Source: Zygnema circumcarinatum (Eukaryota; Streptophyta; Zygnematophyceae; Zygnematales; Zygnemataceae). Taken from it: DNA of 64,000 nt. Both the position numbers and the translations under genes were made by a program. The notes under the pieces were generated by a model that was not told the origin of the DNA, made no database searches, and saw nothing but the letters and a program-made list of their open reading frames with translations. Position 1 is the stretch's first letter. The number at the start of each line of letters is the position of its first letter. Of this stretch, positions 13,013 to 26,500 are shown one piece after another. The DNA lies in assembly GCA_037447605.1 (NCBI GenBank), contig CM074809.1, positions 1,099,705 through 1,163,704 on the forward strand. Direction: 5' to 3'.

Positions 13013-16000
13013 TTAAGCTTGACCGCTTCCTCGCCCATAGCGGCTTCTGGCCAGATCAACGACTTCACGAAAGAAATCTCGAGGGAACACCGGCGGATCC
13101 TCCGCCAAAGCCTGCACAGTGCCAACTCAGGAAGGACTAAGAATTGCTGTTTTGATTACAAATTACGAAGGTTGAACGAGCACAACTAGAAAAGGGACAA
13201 CCCACATTTCAACCTCAACCTGTACGGAAACCAAAATGGACGCAGAATTTGCAGGTCACCTGATGGAAGAGAACAGTGGAAGGAGTCATCCCAGGAACCG
13301 TGTTTGCCTCGATCACCAGAATCTGCAAAGCATCATTTATGGCACAAGCAACCGCTCAAAGTCTGCACCCAAATCGGTTTTGTTTGCAAAACTTGCTCCC
13401 ACTGACTCCAATTTTTGAACAAGCAGATGCACCGTACGCTCTCATTGGGCAGTTATCTACAAAACAGCTGACATCGCCAAGTGCTGAAGTCATCTGGAAT
13501 CTCCTGTCATGCAAGCCCATCAACTGTCCACTTACATTAAAGCAAATAAAAGCAAAAAATCTCACAGGGAAAAGAGTGAATAACGTTTAGGACCAGCAGA
13601 GGCTGAAGGGGCAGCAGAGCACTGTACCTCTCCAGAGTCGACATGAATGAAGGCATCAATGCGAGCAAAACCTTCCAATCCCAGTGCATTTGCAACAAGC
13701 TCTATTCGCCTCTTTCCATTTGTAAGCGCTTCCTCACTGCATGTAGTCGATAGCACAGATTACAACAGGCCTGAAAGGTGAGGAAATGCTGATGGGGGTG
13801 CCGAACAAGGTCAAGCTCATCCAGGAAGTCTTCGTCCTCACAGAAGTAGGTGGTTGAAAGGGGTCAAAAGGTCCTCTGGTTCAAGAGCAGGCAGCTAAAG
13901 AACTAAACGACGGAACTGAGGAGTCACAATGTTGGCCATCACTATTATATCTGAATAAGAGGAGGTTAGGTTAGGTTAGGTTAGGTTAGGTTAGGTTCGG
14001 TTAGGTTTTCCAATCTAAGAAAATTAAGACATTGCTTACTGCCCCTCCACTGACGAAAATAAAAAGGGGAGGGAAATGCTCTCTATAGCCAAAAAGGACC
14101 AAACCTGACAATAGAGGTTGGCGGAGGAGTAAGGTTGACCCCTGTACCGCCTGCGGCATACATACAGCCCTTCAAACACCATGAGATATTTGAAATTAAG
14201 ATGCTTCACTTGAAGGCTACAAAGCCGTTGTTCAGAATCAACTACCCTCTGACGAACCGAATGCAATATACCAGAAGTGTCCACAACTCTGATATTCCAA
14301 ACAAGGTGCTAAATGGCAGGAAATGCTCTACACAAGATGTGCATGAAAACTACAAGATTTTTTCCGACTATGCCATAAGCGAACAACTGGAGCACACCTT
14401 GAAACTTTTCTTCGAGTGAGAGCACATCCCCAGACTCCTTCACAGTGATGCTCGGAGAGAGGGAGCGCATCCTCCCTTTCGGCCCTACAACTCCCACAGT
14501 CACCTCCACCCATCGGCTGTTTCCAGGCCAGTAGAGGCCATCGGCTCCCTTGCTCATGATGGGATCGGTTTCAATGAACGGCTCAAAAAGCAGGCGAGAA
14601 GGTGGAGGAACGGGCATCTCCACTATGCTGGACAACTGCAAATATTGAAGAAAAAAACAAAAAAAAGGGTGGGAAGAGGCAAAGAGGAGAGGAAATGACT
14701 CATGCGAACAGCACATGCATGCGTGTATGTATACAGCAAAATTTCTTGAGCGTATACAGCTCCCTCTAGCAATGGAGGGGGGACATCCAAGAGAAAGACA
14801 AACATAAACACTAACCTTTGATAACGTGCCTGGAAGTAATCGCGGCAGCTCGTCCCGTACTGCCGCCACGTAAGCCGCCAGGTCAGCAGCACAGCTGGCA
14901 GAAGGATACAAAAAAATGAGAAGCTGATTCTCCAGGAAGGATGGTAGGCAGGTGCAGCTGATCTCCTTAAACGAGTGTTTCACACAAGCTACTTCCTTTT
15001 AACTGAAAACTGGAAATCGGAAGCGGCCTTTAACTGGACATCCTTTTCCCATTCTCAAGGTATAGCAACAACCAAATCACACCGTTCAGAGTTATCCGAC
15101 ACTCCCATTGCCAAAGAAGCTCTTGAACAAAATGGCCTCCCACCACGGAAAGCGATAGACTCTCAAAGCAGGGAGTATATGCAGGCTGTGCTAACCTGAG
15201 TCTGGCTACCCCTGTAGAACATCCATCCGAAGCAGGCTTCACACACAGAGCTGCAGCCTTGAGCTCCCCAGTGAGAGTCTCCCACTCCTTCGCTGCCATG
15301 TTGGACGCATCTCCTTCCAAACTTTGCGTCTCCGCAATGCCCATAGCAACTAACTCCTCTGTATTCACAACACGTTTCGCCGCTGTGTGTACGCCTTCAT
15401 TTGACAACTGCAAGAAGGTGTACACATTTGAGCAGTCGGAGTGGGGAAGTCAGCAATGATCCCTCACACATTACAACCATATCACTGTTCACATCATTTT
15501 TAAGTAATTTGAGAAGAATCCTCGCTGTTCGCTTCTGAAGCTTGGAGGGACGTATTGCTCACATCTTTGAGCAATGTCGCAGTTGTCACTTTGTCCATGC
15601 AGATGTGTGAAGCTTCCGATCCCGACCCTGCAACCTCCCTTATGTCACTCTTTCCTGAAATAGGGAACAGTCTCCTCGGTAACCTCTCTGTGCTATGAGT
15701 TCCAACAAAAACTACCCCAGCCTGATTCACCCTGTTAAGCGATTTGAATTCGAACCTGTGAATGGAATCTGACGTTCTTCCAAAAGCCTTTGGAGGGTGC
15801 CATCCTCTCCAATGCCTCCGTGAACTGTCACAACATTCAGAGGAGAGCCAAAAAGAGAGGAAAAAACATGAGTATTCAGCATTTCGTGTTCCATCTTGGC
15901 AATGGAACATAATTCGTAATTCCAAACCCATAATGCTATAAGAAAATCGAACAGGGGTTGGTGCTGGTTGTTAGAACTATTGACAATCCGTCACAGTTAG

Positions 16001-19000
16001 AAACCCCTCAGAAAAAGAAGAAACCCTCGCCAGTGGTTTCGTGATTTATATTCCGGAGATACCCTTTTCCCAGCGCATGTCCAGCACCGACAGTCATTAT
16101 CAGACAGAAATCTACTACCTAAAACTCCATTTCAGCCAACACAAATCCAGCAAACTGAAGGCAGCACCCATGGCAAATTCTCCTCGACAATAAACAAACG
16201 CCCAACTTTGTGTATACGAAAAAAAAACCTAATGGGGCATATTACGAATGGTGAGCTCTTCACCAGCCAGAAAAACCACGACGCCTTTCTCTTTTGCCTC
16301 ACTGAGCCACTCCTCCAGAACGATCTTTTTGGGTGCTTCCACCCCTAACTCGGGGTCCACTTTCCCGAACGGTTCACTAGTACTCATTTTCCCCCAGAGG
16401 TCTCTCACCACCTCCTCCCGCAAGTGGGCGGTGCGTGCAACTGCCTCCGCTTCCAAAGCTTCTTCGCACCCTTCCACAACTTCCTCCACAGTGTGGCGGA
16501 GAACAGACGAGTAGCTGCAGTAATACCCAGACGAGTAGGGGTTCACTTATGCACAGTGAAAAGGTTTCAAGACAGATGGCTAGGCGGGGAAGGAGGAAAG
16601 TGGGCGAATTCATAAGTTTACTACACAGCCAAGCTATGAAATGTGATCATCGGTACCTTAAGACCCCGTCGCAACTGCTTAGTTGTCAAAAGTGGCACTC
16701 CGCCATCAATTGTTTGTTAGAGAGCTAAGGACACAACGCAATCGAACTAGCCAGCCCTCATATGCTTAAGTATCGAAGAGTTAAACTCACGGAAGAGCCC
16801 ATATGGTTTTGAGTCCGACTTCAGCCATGGATTCACTGGTATCCACTCCGTGGTTGGCGGCCGGTGCAAGCAAGAATGGCTCCACCTCAAGCTGCCATTT
16901 AACCGTGAAAGCATACATCACCCATCAAGATGACGAAATCACATGCAATGATGCAAAGTTCTCCCAATAGCAAACAAGAACCATCCCTACAGACTGGATA
17001 CTTCTTAAACCTCTCTCCTCCGGATTTCTAATGGCAACCGCCATATTGGCTTAAGATGATTCAAGAAACTATCTTCAAAAGTTCCGAAAAAACGATCAGG
17101 GACTACTTACATCCGGCCACGACCGCAGCTTCAACCACACATTTGTCCCACTCATGAGTGACACTTGCCGCTCGGAGGTTTCTCCCCCAAACAGAACCCA
17201 TACGGCCTGCTTCGCACTTGCAGTTTCTCCCATCACATTTCCTTGCAAGCCCTTGCGGGCAGGTCCCCCCTCTGCTTTCGGCGGCTTTGAAAGGAGGGGA
17301 ATGGAATACCGATCGCACGATCTCTTAAGAATCCAACGGAGGACTCCTGAGTGGGAGAGACCAACCTGCAATAAAATCAAAACAATGGAGGCAGAAACAT
17401 ATACAAATCTCAAATAGCGCCCAAAATTGGCGACAGTGCCTGCCCAATAGGCACACTTACTATCAGAGTACTTGCTACACTAATCCTGTTGCTTATCAGA
17501 ACAAGGTTTTTTCGTACTTGTGATGGATTGCAACTAAAAAATCGATACTACAAGTAGCTCAAAGTTTTGTTCCAATGAATCCACCATGCCAAACGCTGGA
17601 AGTGTCCATAGCACACACACACACACTCTTGCAACAGCACTGTGATAACAGAACTCGAGTCTCTATGGCAAACCGAGCAAATAAGGTCGTCTGTTGCTAC
17701 AGAAGAAACCATACAAACCCTACCCCTCCGTCTCCTTGTGCAGTCCACACACATCACCTGCGCCGCCTGTTGGAACAAAAAGCTCGTTTGCTCCATGCCG
17801 CTAACAAGGTTGATGTCAGAGAAAACGACAGTTCCCTGTTCGCACTGGCCAATCAGCTTGCCTGCTCCATCTCGCACGCCCTGAACCCTCGAATGGGAGG
17901 GCAAATACCAGCCGTCGATTCGAGCACAGTCTTTTAGACCTAATTCTCGGAACAAGTGTGCAGCTCCCTTACGGATGACTGCGAGAATCTCAGTGGGGAA
18001 TCGAGGGGGGGTGTGGTAGGAGACCTGAGTAAGGCGATGACAAGCAGAGATAGTATTGAGCAATACAAGCCAAAAAGAACGCACTAATAGGCACCTCAAA
18101 AATTTGCTAGGCCAACTTTCGTCAAATCATTATTGAGAAATTTTCTAGCAATTTAAAAGCTGTTTCTTGGATGTCTGGAGGTGGGGATTCACCTGACGTG
18201 TCGGAAGATATTTTCGGCGGTAATTAAATATCGCCCTCTTTTCATCTCCATCACTCCCATCAAGGCCTCGAAGCTCCACCTGCATGACCTCCAATTGCGT
18301 TTGTTGTACTGCAAAAATGCAGGCAATAATCTGTCCTAGTAAGCCGGAACTCAAAAGACCGCACTTGGGGCTAACATTGCCCAAATAAGCATCAGCACTT
18401 TATGCTCTCAGGTCAAGTTTACGGCTACACATACCTATCATATCTATACAGCAACACCAATAAGTTCTATTCTGTTTTTAACCTTTTTATGTAAAGCCAA
18501 GTATAATCGAAACATCGACCATGTCAATGGCTGCCCATTACGACAGTCACGATCCCATGAGAATGAAGGTTTAAGCTTGGTACTAAAATCTGCAGACACA
18601 CCGTTGAATCTGCATATTCAGTCTGATTCAATGTGTCAACACAAGGAAGGGCCACCTCACCTCTGTCGGCAGAAGTGTGACAGGAACAGAGAGACCCCCT
18701 TCACCACCGTCCAACACAATGGCAGTGAACTCCCTCCCACCCTCTGCAAAGGCTTCGATGACTACCCGAACATCAATCCCCTGCATAAAAGTATCACTAC
18801 TTTATAGGTTCAGTGGCACACATAAAGCTGACTGCAAGAAGACTGACTCTGAAAATCAGAGATGTAGTAGCAGTTCCAATTTGCTAGCAATAAGTGAACA
18901 TGAATAGTCATTTGATGTTTAACGGAATAAAGAGTTGAAATGAAAAAAGGAGGTAGTTTTTTAAGACCTGAGACAACCGGGTCACAAGTCATTGAACAGG

Positions 19001-22000
19001 AGGGCCACATTCACGACGAGCAATACAGACACATAAAGCAAACATGTGTCTACCTCATCAATGACAGCTTGGGCTCTCTCGAGTGCCTCATCCACCCCGA
19101 AAGTCACACTCACACCTAAGCTTGACCCGGCTCTTGCGGGTTTCACCTGCAGAGAGAGGAGAGGATACATATATGAACACCCAGTGCATGTTCGACTGAA
19201 AGACTAAGCAGTGAGAAAATGAATGAGGGACAATGCCATGAGTCCTCGGAGCGTAAGGAGAAGTTCTGTATGAAGACCACTTCAATACCACTGTCGGTTG
19301 TAAAGTAAGGGCATGGTGTTCATGCTGATAGAAGGAGAATAACATGAGAAGCAGCATGACAGACTCCCCGCAACTCCATTCACAGCAGCAGAGAAGCGTA
19401 CCACCACTCTGCCACTCGCTGAAGAGATGCCCTCTCGTGAAAACCACTGTTGGAGAGCAACAACATCGCCTTCATTGCCCTGCAAATAGAATGAAGACAA
19501 ATGAAACTCAATAGTCAGCCTCCTGACAGGTGTCTCCATTGTGTTGCTCAGGACAGCCTGCTGGTCCACTTTCTAGCTCCCACATACAGACAGGAATGAC
19601 AGAGAAGCGATTGAGTTTTTCCAGCAAAGGTTATCTTGATATTCAACCAGCGTTCACCTTCGCTTACAGGGAGCATGGCTGAAATGTCTCAGAATTTGGA
19701 CATGCATGCATTGGTTTGCCTGACTAATAAACGGACAGGCAGAACGCAGAATCTGCGCCTAAAATTACTTGGAAACAGAGCAGAGATAAGTTTGACTCAC
19801 AAGATACAAAAAGCTGGCTAACGTTGCGAAGCCCCGCGCTCCCAACTCTGAAGCAGCTGCATGCTACAGGAATTCAACATAGAATGGGATAAGCTAAACA
19901 CATGCCACTGCAAAATCTCGTAATTGAATCCGAGGAAAAGGGCAGTCACAAATCCAACTGAAAATTAAAAAACGAACAAATATAGCCCATCGACGAAGGG
20001 ATTAAATATGATTGTCAATGGCCATCCCAATAGGCTGGCTTACAGTGTGCAGGTTCGTGCCCTTTTTCTCTTTTTAAATGTTAATGTTATGTCTTCGTTC
20101 AACGTTAGCTGACTGAGGGGAATGAGATGTAACGTCGTATAACATTTGTGCTTAGCTTATAGTCACACCCATGGTTACAAAAGCCGATCGCTCGACACGA
20201 ATAACACTCCGTGCTTACATTGCACTTGTAGCATATACAGATTACACATCGATTCCACGCCAGACAACTAGTTTTGCAAGACAATGTATCACTAACAAAA
20301 ATAAAGGAGTTGAAACAATTAGCCATGCGAGAAAAATTGCTGCTGAAGTGCAAATGAGCAACTCAAAGCCTGCACGCACCTTGTCAAAAGCTCGGGCAGC
20401 CGCAACAGCGCCTGTACCGACAAATGGCAAACCCGCTTCCTCAAGGAGAGCCTGCCACATTACCTTTTGAGAATCAGACATAACTTCCAGGAAAATTGAA
20501 AAGGTACTTAACCGAAGAAGCTGCACCTACAATAGTGATGCAATGCTAACAGACCCAATAACTTGTGGCCAGGAAGTCTGCGAATCGTCAATGCTGCCAC
20601 ATTCCCATAGACTTCAGGCAATGAATAGACAAACATCTTCCCAGGAAAAGCAAAGGTTAAAATGTTGCTGCTGTTGAGCGAGCATCAAACGAAGAGAGCA
20701 AACGAGCGGGCAAAGAAACTACCCAAAGCTAGGTAGCTGTTAGACTCATGATAATGTGGAGGCGAGAATGAAGTTTGGAGGCAAAAACCATTCAGTAAAG
20801 CTGATAAAGTCTCTGCCTCACACCTGAATTCCTCCATCTTCGCCGAACTTTCCATGCAGAGCAGGGAATACAATGTCTGCCGTTTGGCTCAGATGCTCAA
20901 GGAATGCAGAATGGGAGGGAAACCTCTGGGCGGTGCTGAAAGGACACAGAAAAGGCAGGATCGTGAAAGTGCCAACGAGTCCCCTCCTTAAAGTATAATG
21001 GTTTCTATTTTTCTAGATATAAGCCAAAAGTTTGAAAGGCGAGATCTAAACCGAAGTACGACAGGAGCTTGCTAAGACCGTTTAGCCATGAATTTAAAGC
21101 AATTTAGTAAAGACAACTGTAAAAAATCACCTGCTCAGTTTGAAGTCGAAGTCGGAAGGTGTGTTGGAGTACATCTGACATGGAATAGAGGAGCACGGCG
21201 AAGTTTTAGAAAGATCCCATCTGCACAAGTCTAGGCGTAACTCCCTTGAATTTTCAAATTTAAATGAAGCTGCAAAACATCAGAATACCAGCGAAAGAAT
21301 ATTTTCTGCTTCACAAAGGCAGGTTCCTCACTTGAGCTGGGGATATTGCGAAGGCCTGCAAGGACCGGTCCAAAAAGTATGTGTCCACTATTACATCTGT
21401 TGCCTGCAACACCATATCCGGAACATCAATCGGCAAGAATAATTCGACTTTCCGAAACACTCGATTCACTGTTCGATTCCTTCCTGTTGGCAAGGAGTTG
21501 CAGCTCAAAGGAACCGCAGCGTGCAACTCCCACTAATTCATCTGTGCAGTGTCAGAATTTCCTGCCTTTGATGCATGTCAAATATCCTCTCGTGCTAGCC
21601 AGCGCACCATGTTTGCGAGAATCATATCTGAGGCAGCGCATTGATGTTCAATTGTCACTTTCCTTAATGCTCATTCGCAATCAAGTTATTCAAGTTCAAT
21701 GACAAAAAAAAACAGCAACAATAACCAGAATTCGATTAAATGCTCACGGAGGTGACCGCAACAATATCACGTGTATTACGAGGACGGGTGACTCTGAACA
21801 AAAACGATCCCGAAGCCCACAAGATGACTTCAAGCCTCACAAAACAAATTGCATTCACCAGGAGCATTAAGACAGCTGGATTGAACACAGAACAACAAAA
21901 AGCGAAAATGAGGCAATGCCTTTAAAGTAAGTAGTGAATACCAGGAGCTTACTTGGAGATGATCGAGCACAGATCTTGCGGAATTCAGTGAAATCCCTCT

Positions 22001-22579
22001 TTCTTCAGACGGGCCTCCACAAACAACCGCCACCCGCAGCGGTTCGTCTGCGCCTCCTTTCACTATGCGGCGACGTTGTTGCCTGCTGCATGCGCGAATT
22101 CACAAAAGAAAAATTGAAAACAGACTCAAATCAATTCGTACAAACTTCAGTTCTACAGCGAGTGAAGGTATCAGTAACAAAAGTCCACAAATGCTCATCT
22201 TCTTCTCCTTGTTTCACTTTCTGCCTCTGCTGCCGCAGTCATCAGTTCATTACCTCGTCAGAACAGCCTCCCCCGCCATTGCAACCGTCCCTCGCGCTTG
22301 AAGCCGCTTCATACATGTTTGGTCCACGCTATGGCAGCCATGGCGAGGACGAAGCCACCAAGAGCGCGCGACGTCCGCTGCAGAGGAGAGCGATGCCGAG
22401 CTGCCTGACGGACCACCCTTCTGACGCGTGGCTCCCTCCCCCTTGCAAGGTGTGTTCCCCAGCAGAGCCTCCCCCAACGACTGCCCTAGACACGCTCCTC
22501 CAGCAGCCATGGCTGCCCACTTCCTTTCAAGCTCTGATTTCCCAAGACTGCTCATCCCCCCCCCACATGCCCGCTCCAT
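13013..22579 (-). CDS. DDL: Plastid-type D-alanine--D-alanine ligase, two tandem ligase domains
   Basis: Bacterial D-Ala-D-Ala ligase (ATP-grasp) joins two D-alanines for the peptidoglycan precursor; plant versions are plastid-targeted with two ligase halves fused. First half: VAVVCGGPSEERGISLNSARSVLDH (about 21960-22050), ADIVFPALHGKFGEDGGIQ (about 20825-20935), LPFVGTGAVAAARAFDK (about 20390-20460), KPARAGSSLGVSV (about 19070-19145), FTAIVLDGG (about 18660-18780), YRRKYLPTRQ (about 18210), and ARIDGWY plus SDINLVSGMEQTSFLFQQ (about 17760-18030). Second half: LFGGETSERQVSLMSGTNVW (about 17112-17370), VHGGIGEDGTLQ (about 15770-15830), ICMDKV, CVKPASDGCSTGVAR, RWVEVTVGVVG with SITVKESG, VNLTPPPP, GLEGFARIDAF, ILVIEANTVPGMTPST (13260-13322) and a last exon 13013-13111. 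The metal-binding E and N of the E-x-N motif are kept in the second half; the first half has D-I-N. The first in-frame ATG gives a serine/alanine/arginine-rich leader of about 115 residues, consistent with a transit peptide; the exact start is uncertain. Confidence 0.92.
13961..14008. repeat. (TTAGG)n pentanucleotide array in a ligase intron
   Basis: About nine GGTTA units run from 13961 to 14008, with one TTCGG variant. The array lies in the intron just downstream, in gene sense, of the exon encoding VNLTPPPPTSIVR. The unit equals the arthropod telomere repeat rather than the plant TTTAGGG repeat; as a short intronic array it is most simply a microsatellite. Confidence 0.8.
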
Positions 22580-23555
22580 GTACTCGTTACCGCCTCCGTT
22601 CCAACACGAAACCGTCAAGTTGGCCTGACACGCGGTGGCCCCTCATTGGCTTTCCTGATTCAGAAAAACCAATTGACCGTACAATTAGAATACTGAAGGT
22701 ACGAACGTTGACTTGACGGTTATTTCGTAAAAAATGGGTTGACCTTAATGTACGGTCATGTATGCTGCTCTGTACGAAATTTTACGGGTTTGGCCAAAAT
22801 CTCGTGGTTCTCCTTGCGCCCTTTTGGCCTGGACGGCTCTCGCCTATATTATGACGTAATATTACTGTCTGATGATGCCATCTTCTCTACGCGCGTCGAG
22901 CCCATTCATGCCAGAACGCCTGTTGCCGTTGCGCTTTGGCTGAAATTCGGTTGCTGTTACAGCCACGTGGCAGCCGCTGACTAAGCGGAGGCATGCTAGC
23001 ACGTGCCACAGCGCACGGCGATCGGCCGCGCGGAGGGAGGGAGGGCGGCCAATCACCGCCCTCCACCTCCGACTTGGCGCACTTCCCGAGGGCCGCGGCT
23101 GGGATTGGGGGCACAGGGGCACGGGGCCCTTCTGTCCGTACAGTTCACACTTTCCGTACTTGTATTCGTACAGTTCGTACATTCTGCACGTTTCTCCGAA
23201 CTATAACGTCCGATTTGAACTGTTCTGTGTGGTCACGTCACGGGGCACGAAATGGGGCATGTCCCCCTTCCCCTGAATTCCCTGACAGCGCGTTTATGTT
23301 ATGGCGTCATCACGGCAGGTCACGTGCGCGTCTTACTTGAACGTAGCATGGATGTGACCGCAGAGGGATCCTGCACTGCGTGGAGGGCGCCAGATGGTGA
23401 GGGGGCGAGGGGGGGAGCATGGCGCCCAAGGCGGGGCTTACTGTTGCCACTCTGCTGGCACGTCAGCTTCTTCGTCGACTGCACACGGAGCATCTCTCTA
23501 GATAAAGCTTTGAGTATCCCTGTCGAGGGATTTGCAAAGCTCGATCAGGGTCAGC
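22580..23555. promoter_or_regulatory. Divergent promoter region of the ligase and MTP genes
   Basis: This interval of just under 1 kb separates two divergent genes. It carries three CACGTG G-box cores (22974-22979, 23000-23005, 23321-23326) and several GTACAGTTC/CGTACA-type near-repeats between about 23135 and 23200. ORFs inside it are GC-rich shadows. Promoter function is inferred from position and motifs. Confidence 0.45.
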
Positions 23556-26500
23556 ATGCCGTCAGGCTTCGGCAGAGAGAGCTCCAGCAGGGCGCCGTCC
23601 GTGCTGTATCCCCTCCGCTCTCCGGACGAGGCACTGCGCGATGAGAAGTGGGCTCTGCTCGAGGGCCGCAGGCCTGCGCTGCTTACAAGCGCAGCGGGGG
23701 AGCAGCACAAGATGCTCAGAGGAGAGAGCAGTGGGAGGGGGCACAGCAGGAGCTTCAAGGAGCAAATGTGCACGCCTACCATCACGCAGTCGCCGCATTT
23801 GGGGGGGTGGCGGTACAGGCACGACCACTTATGGTCGGATTTGCCTTCAGAAGAAGATTCCCGGATAGCTTCAGGTAATTTTGGTCGAAGGGGTTCCAGG
23901 TAATTCAGAACGAAGGGGCATTTTCAGGGGCATTTTTCAGATACCATTTTTCGAATTTTTTTATTGCTTTAGTTATCTTCTTACGGGTGTCTAAGCTTCT
24001 GTTTTCTACGGCTTATGGAAGTATCGACATATCGTACGCTTACTCGCCTCTTGCTTTTGCTAATTCAAATCAGCTCTTACTTGTTCCATAGTGAACACTT
24101 TAAAAAGTAAAGCCAACGCGGGCTAGAGAGGTTTTCCTTAGTTAAACGTCTACGAATGATTATGGACATCATTTCACCTTCCTGTTATTTTCCACGCAGT
24201 GCATATTTCAGTCAAGTGATGGGATTTAGGGCCGACTGATACTTTTTTTTTTCACATGATATCCAATAGATCTTACTAGGATCGCTAATAAGTAGTTTCT
24301 TTCGTTGAACCGAGAAGTACACTATATCAGCATGTAAAATTAGACAGGTGATTTTCCCGAAAAAAGTTGTAACGTAGGGGGCCTCCGCAAGCGGGTTCTC
24401 TATATTCTCAAGTTTGACCATTATCGGTTCTTGATCATGTGAGGCACGAGAACCTTCTAGGGCCCAAGAAAGATTCGAATGAAAATCAAAATTCCATCGC
24501 TAAGAACCAATCGCATTGTCGTCCTTACCCTGAGGTGTGCTCCTTTTTGGGGTCATTGAAATAGGTTTCGAAGTACTGCATCCGTTGTTTGGGAGGAACG
24601 TTTCGCACATTTGTGATGCACCCCAGTTGACTTCCTGATTATGTAAATTGTTGTGCTTCTCCAGGTATGCGTGATTTCTACCGACGTCAAAGAGTTGTGT
24701 TGCAAGGATTTCGCGACGTTGACGAGCTTCTGAAAGCTGAACCCATCAAGGAAGAGCAGAAACTGCTTATGGAGGGCATAGAGAAGGGCGAGAAGAGGGC
24801 AGTGCAGCTTTCCAACTTCGTCAACTTGATTCTGTTTGCAGCCAAGGTATACTGAGATTTCGTTACATCGTGAACTTGAGACTTTTGTTTGGCCGCACAA
24901 ACGTGGAACTCTGCCCTTTTGAAGGAATATAATTACCTAATTTTTTGGGTTGCTCCAGTCACGTCATCTTTGGTTTGTGGAAGGATAGATGCACAACGAA
25001 GCTTAATGACAGTCCGAATTTGCGCAGTTGTTTGCAGTGTGTCCAGGCGAGTTGAGGTCCTTGGTATGGCTTAGGCACATTGATCGCCCTTTTCATGTGG
25101 TCAAGCATATCCTATCCCATCCTATCTTATCCTATCCTGTCCTATCCTATCCTATCCTATCCTGTCCTATCCTATCCTATCCTATCCTATCTTCTACTGT
25201 GGGAACCCTTCATTTGCTTGATTACGAGGCCATAGAGTAGGTTCACTGTCAATAGAAATGCTGGAGAGTGCTTGTTGGAGCAATGGCCAACCAATCCATG
25301 CCATTATGCCAACTCCTTATGTGCAGCGAAGTGTGCAGTAGGCAAGAGCATAGTTCCATTGAAGGCAGGGAGGGCGCAGGTCTATGTCTCCATCAACACC
25401 GGCTCTCTCGCGGTCATCGCGTCCACATTAGATTCACTTTTGGACCTTGTGGCAGGTGGGATCTTGTGGATAACTGCCCGGTCAATGCAGGAGCAGAACA
25501 AGTACAAATATCCTGTCGGAAATCGACGCATGCAGCCTGTGGGCATTATTGTTTTTGCTGCCATCATGGCGACACTTGGTAAGTGTGGAGATTGCTGCAA
25601 TGCGTGTTCGGTTTTGATATCACACATGTATGCTGAGGTAGTGTGATAGGAAATGCAAAATGCCCTGTTCTTGATCCTGAAGTTGCTGTGATTATCCCTC
25701 CCCTGCCCTTTGCAGGTGTGCAGGTCCTGCTGGAGGGAGTGAAGCAGCTAGTCGAAGGCAGCAGGGTAGCGACCAAACTCAGCTCCTCGGAACTGATTTG
25801 GGTGGTCATAATTTTTTGCTCCGTTATTGTGATCAAGCTGGGGCTCTTCCTGTTCTGCCGCCGATATGATGATGAGATTGTCCAGGCTTACGCAATGGTA
25901 AGAACAACCTTTTGTTTTTTTTGCCATTTTCCATTGTGGTGGAAAGCATTCTCTGTGAAGTTTCTGCATGATCATTATTCTTTTGCTGCAGTGGGCTCCT
26001 GAAGCTGTCCCATAGACTTCAAAAAGCTCTCTCCGACTCCTTCTCCACCTAGTTAATGGATGCTCTTTAAGTAGCGATTGTAATAGACACTTTTTCCTTA
26101 GCTTAAAGTGTGGAGGCTGGGAAGCAGGACCACTTTTTCGACATCCTTACCAACTCAGTGAGTTTGGCTTCAGTGCTGTTGGCTCGCCAGTTCCTTTGGT
26201 GGTTCGATCCTGCAGGCGCCATTGCCATCTCCATCTATACCATAGTCAATTGGTCCCTGACTGTCTTTCAAAATGCAGGTCTACAATGCTGCCTTCGCCT
26301 TGAGGTGCACTTGGTCAGAGCTCACAAAGCAAGCCTTTGATCTGTCCTGGCAGGATTTTAGAACTGCTTGACATTTCTCTTCCAGCTACACGTACTTCCT
26401 TTATGTATTCAACCACAGTCCGGAAGTTTTGGTTATTGTTTCTTTACTCTTGATCATATCACTCGAAAGCTTTTTAAGATATCTGATTTAATGTCCTCTG

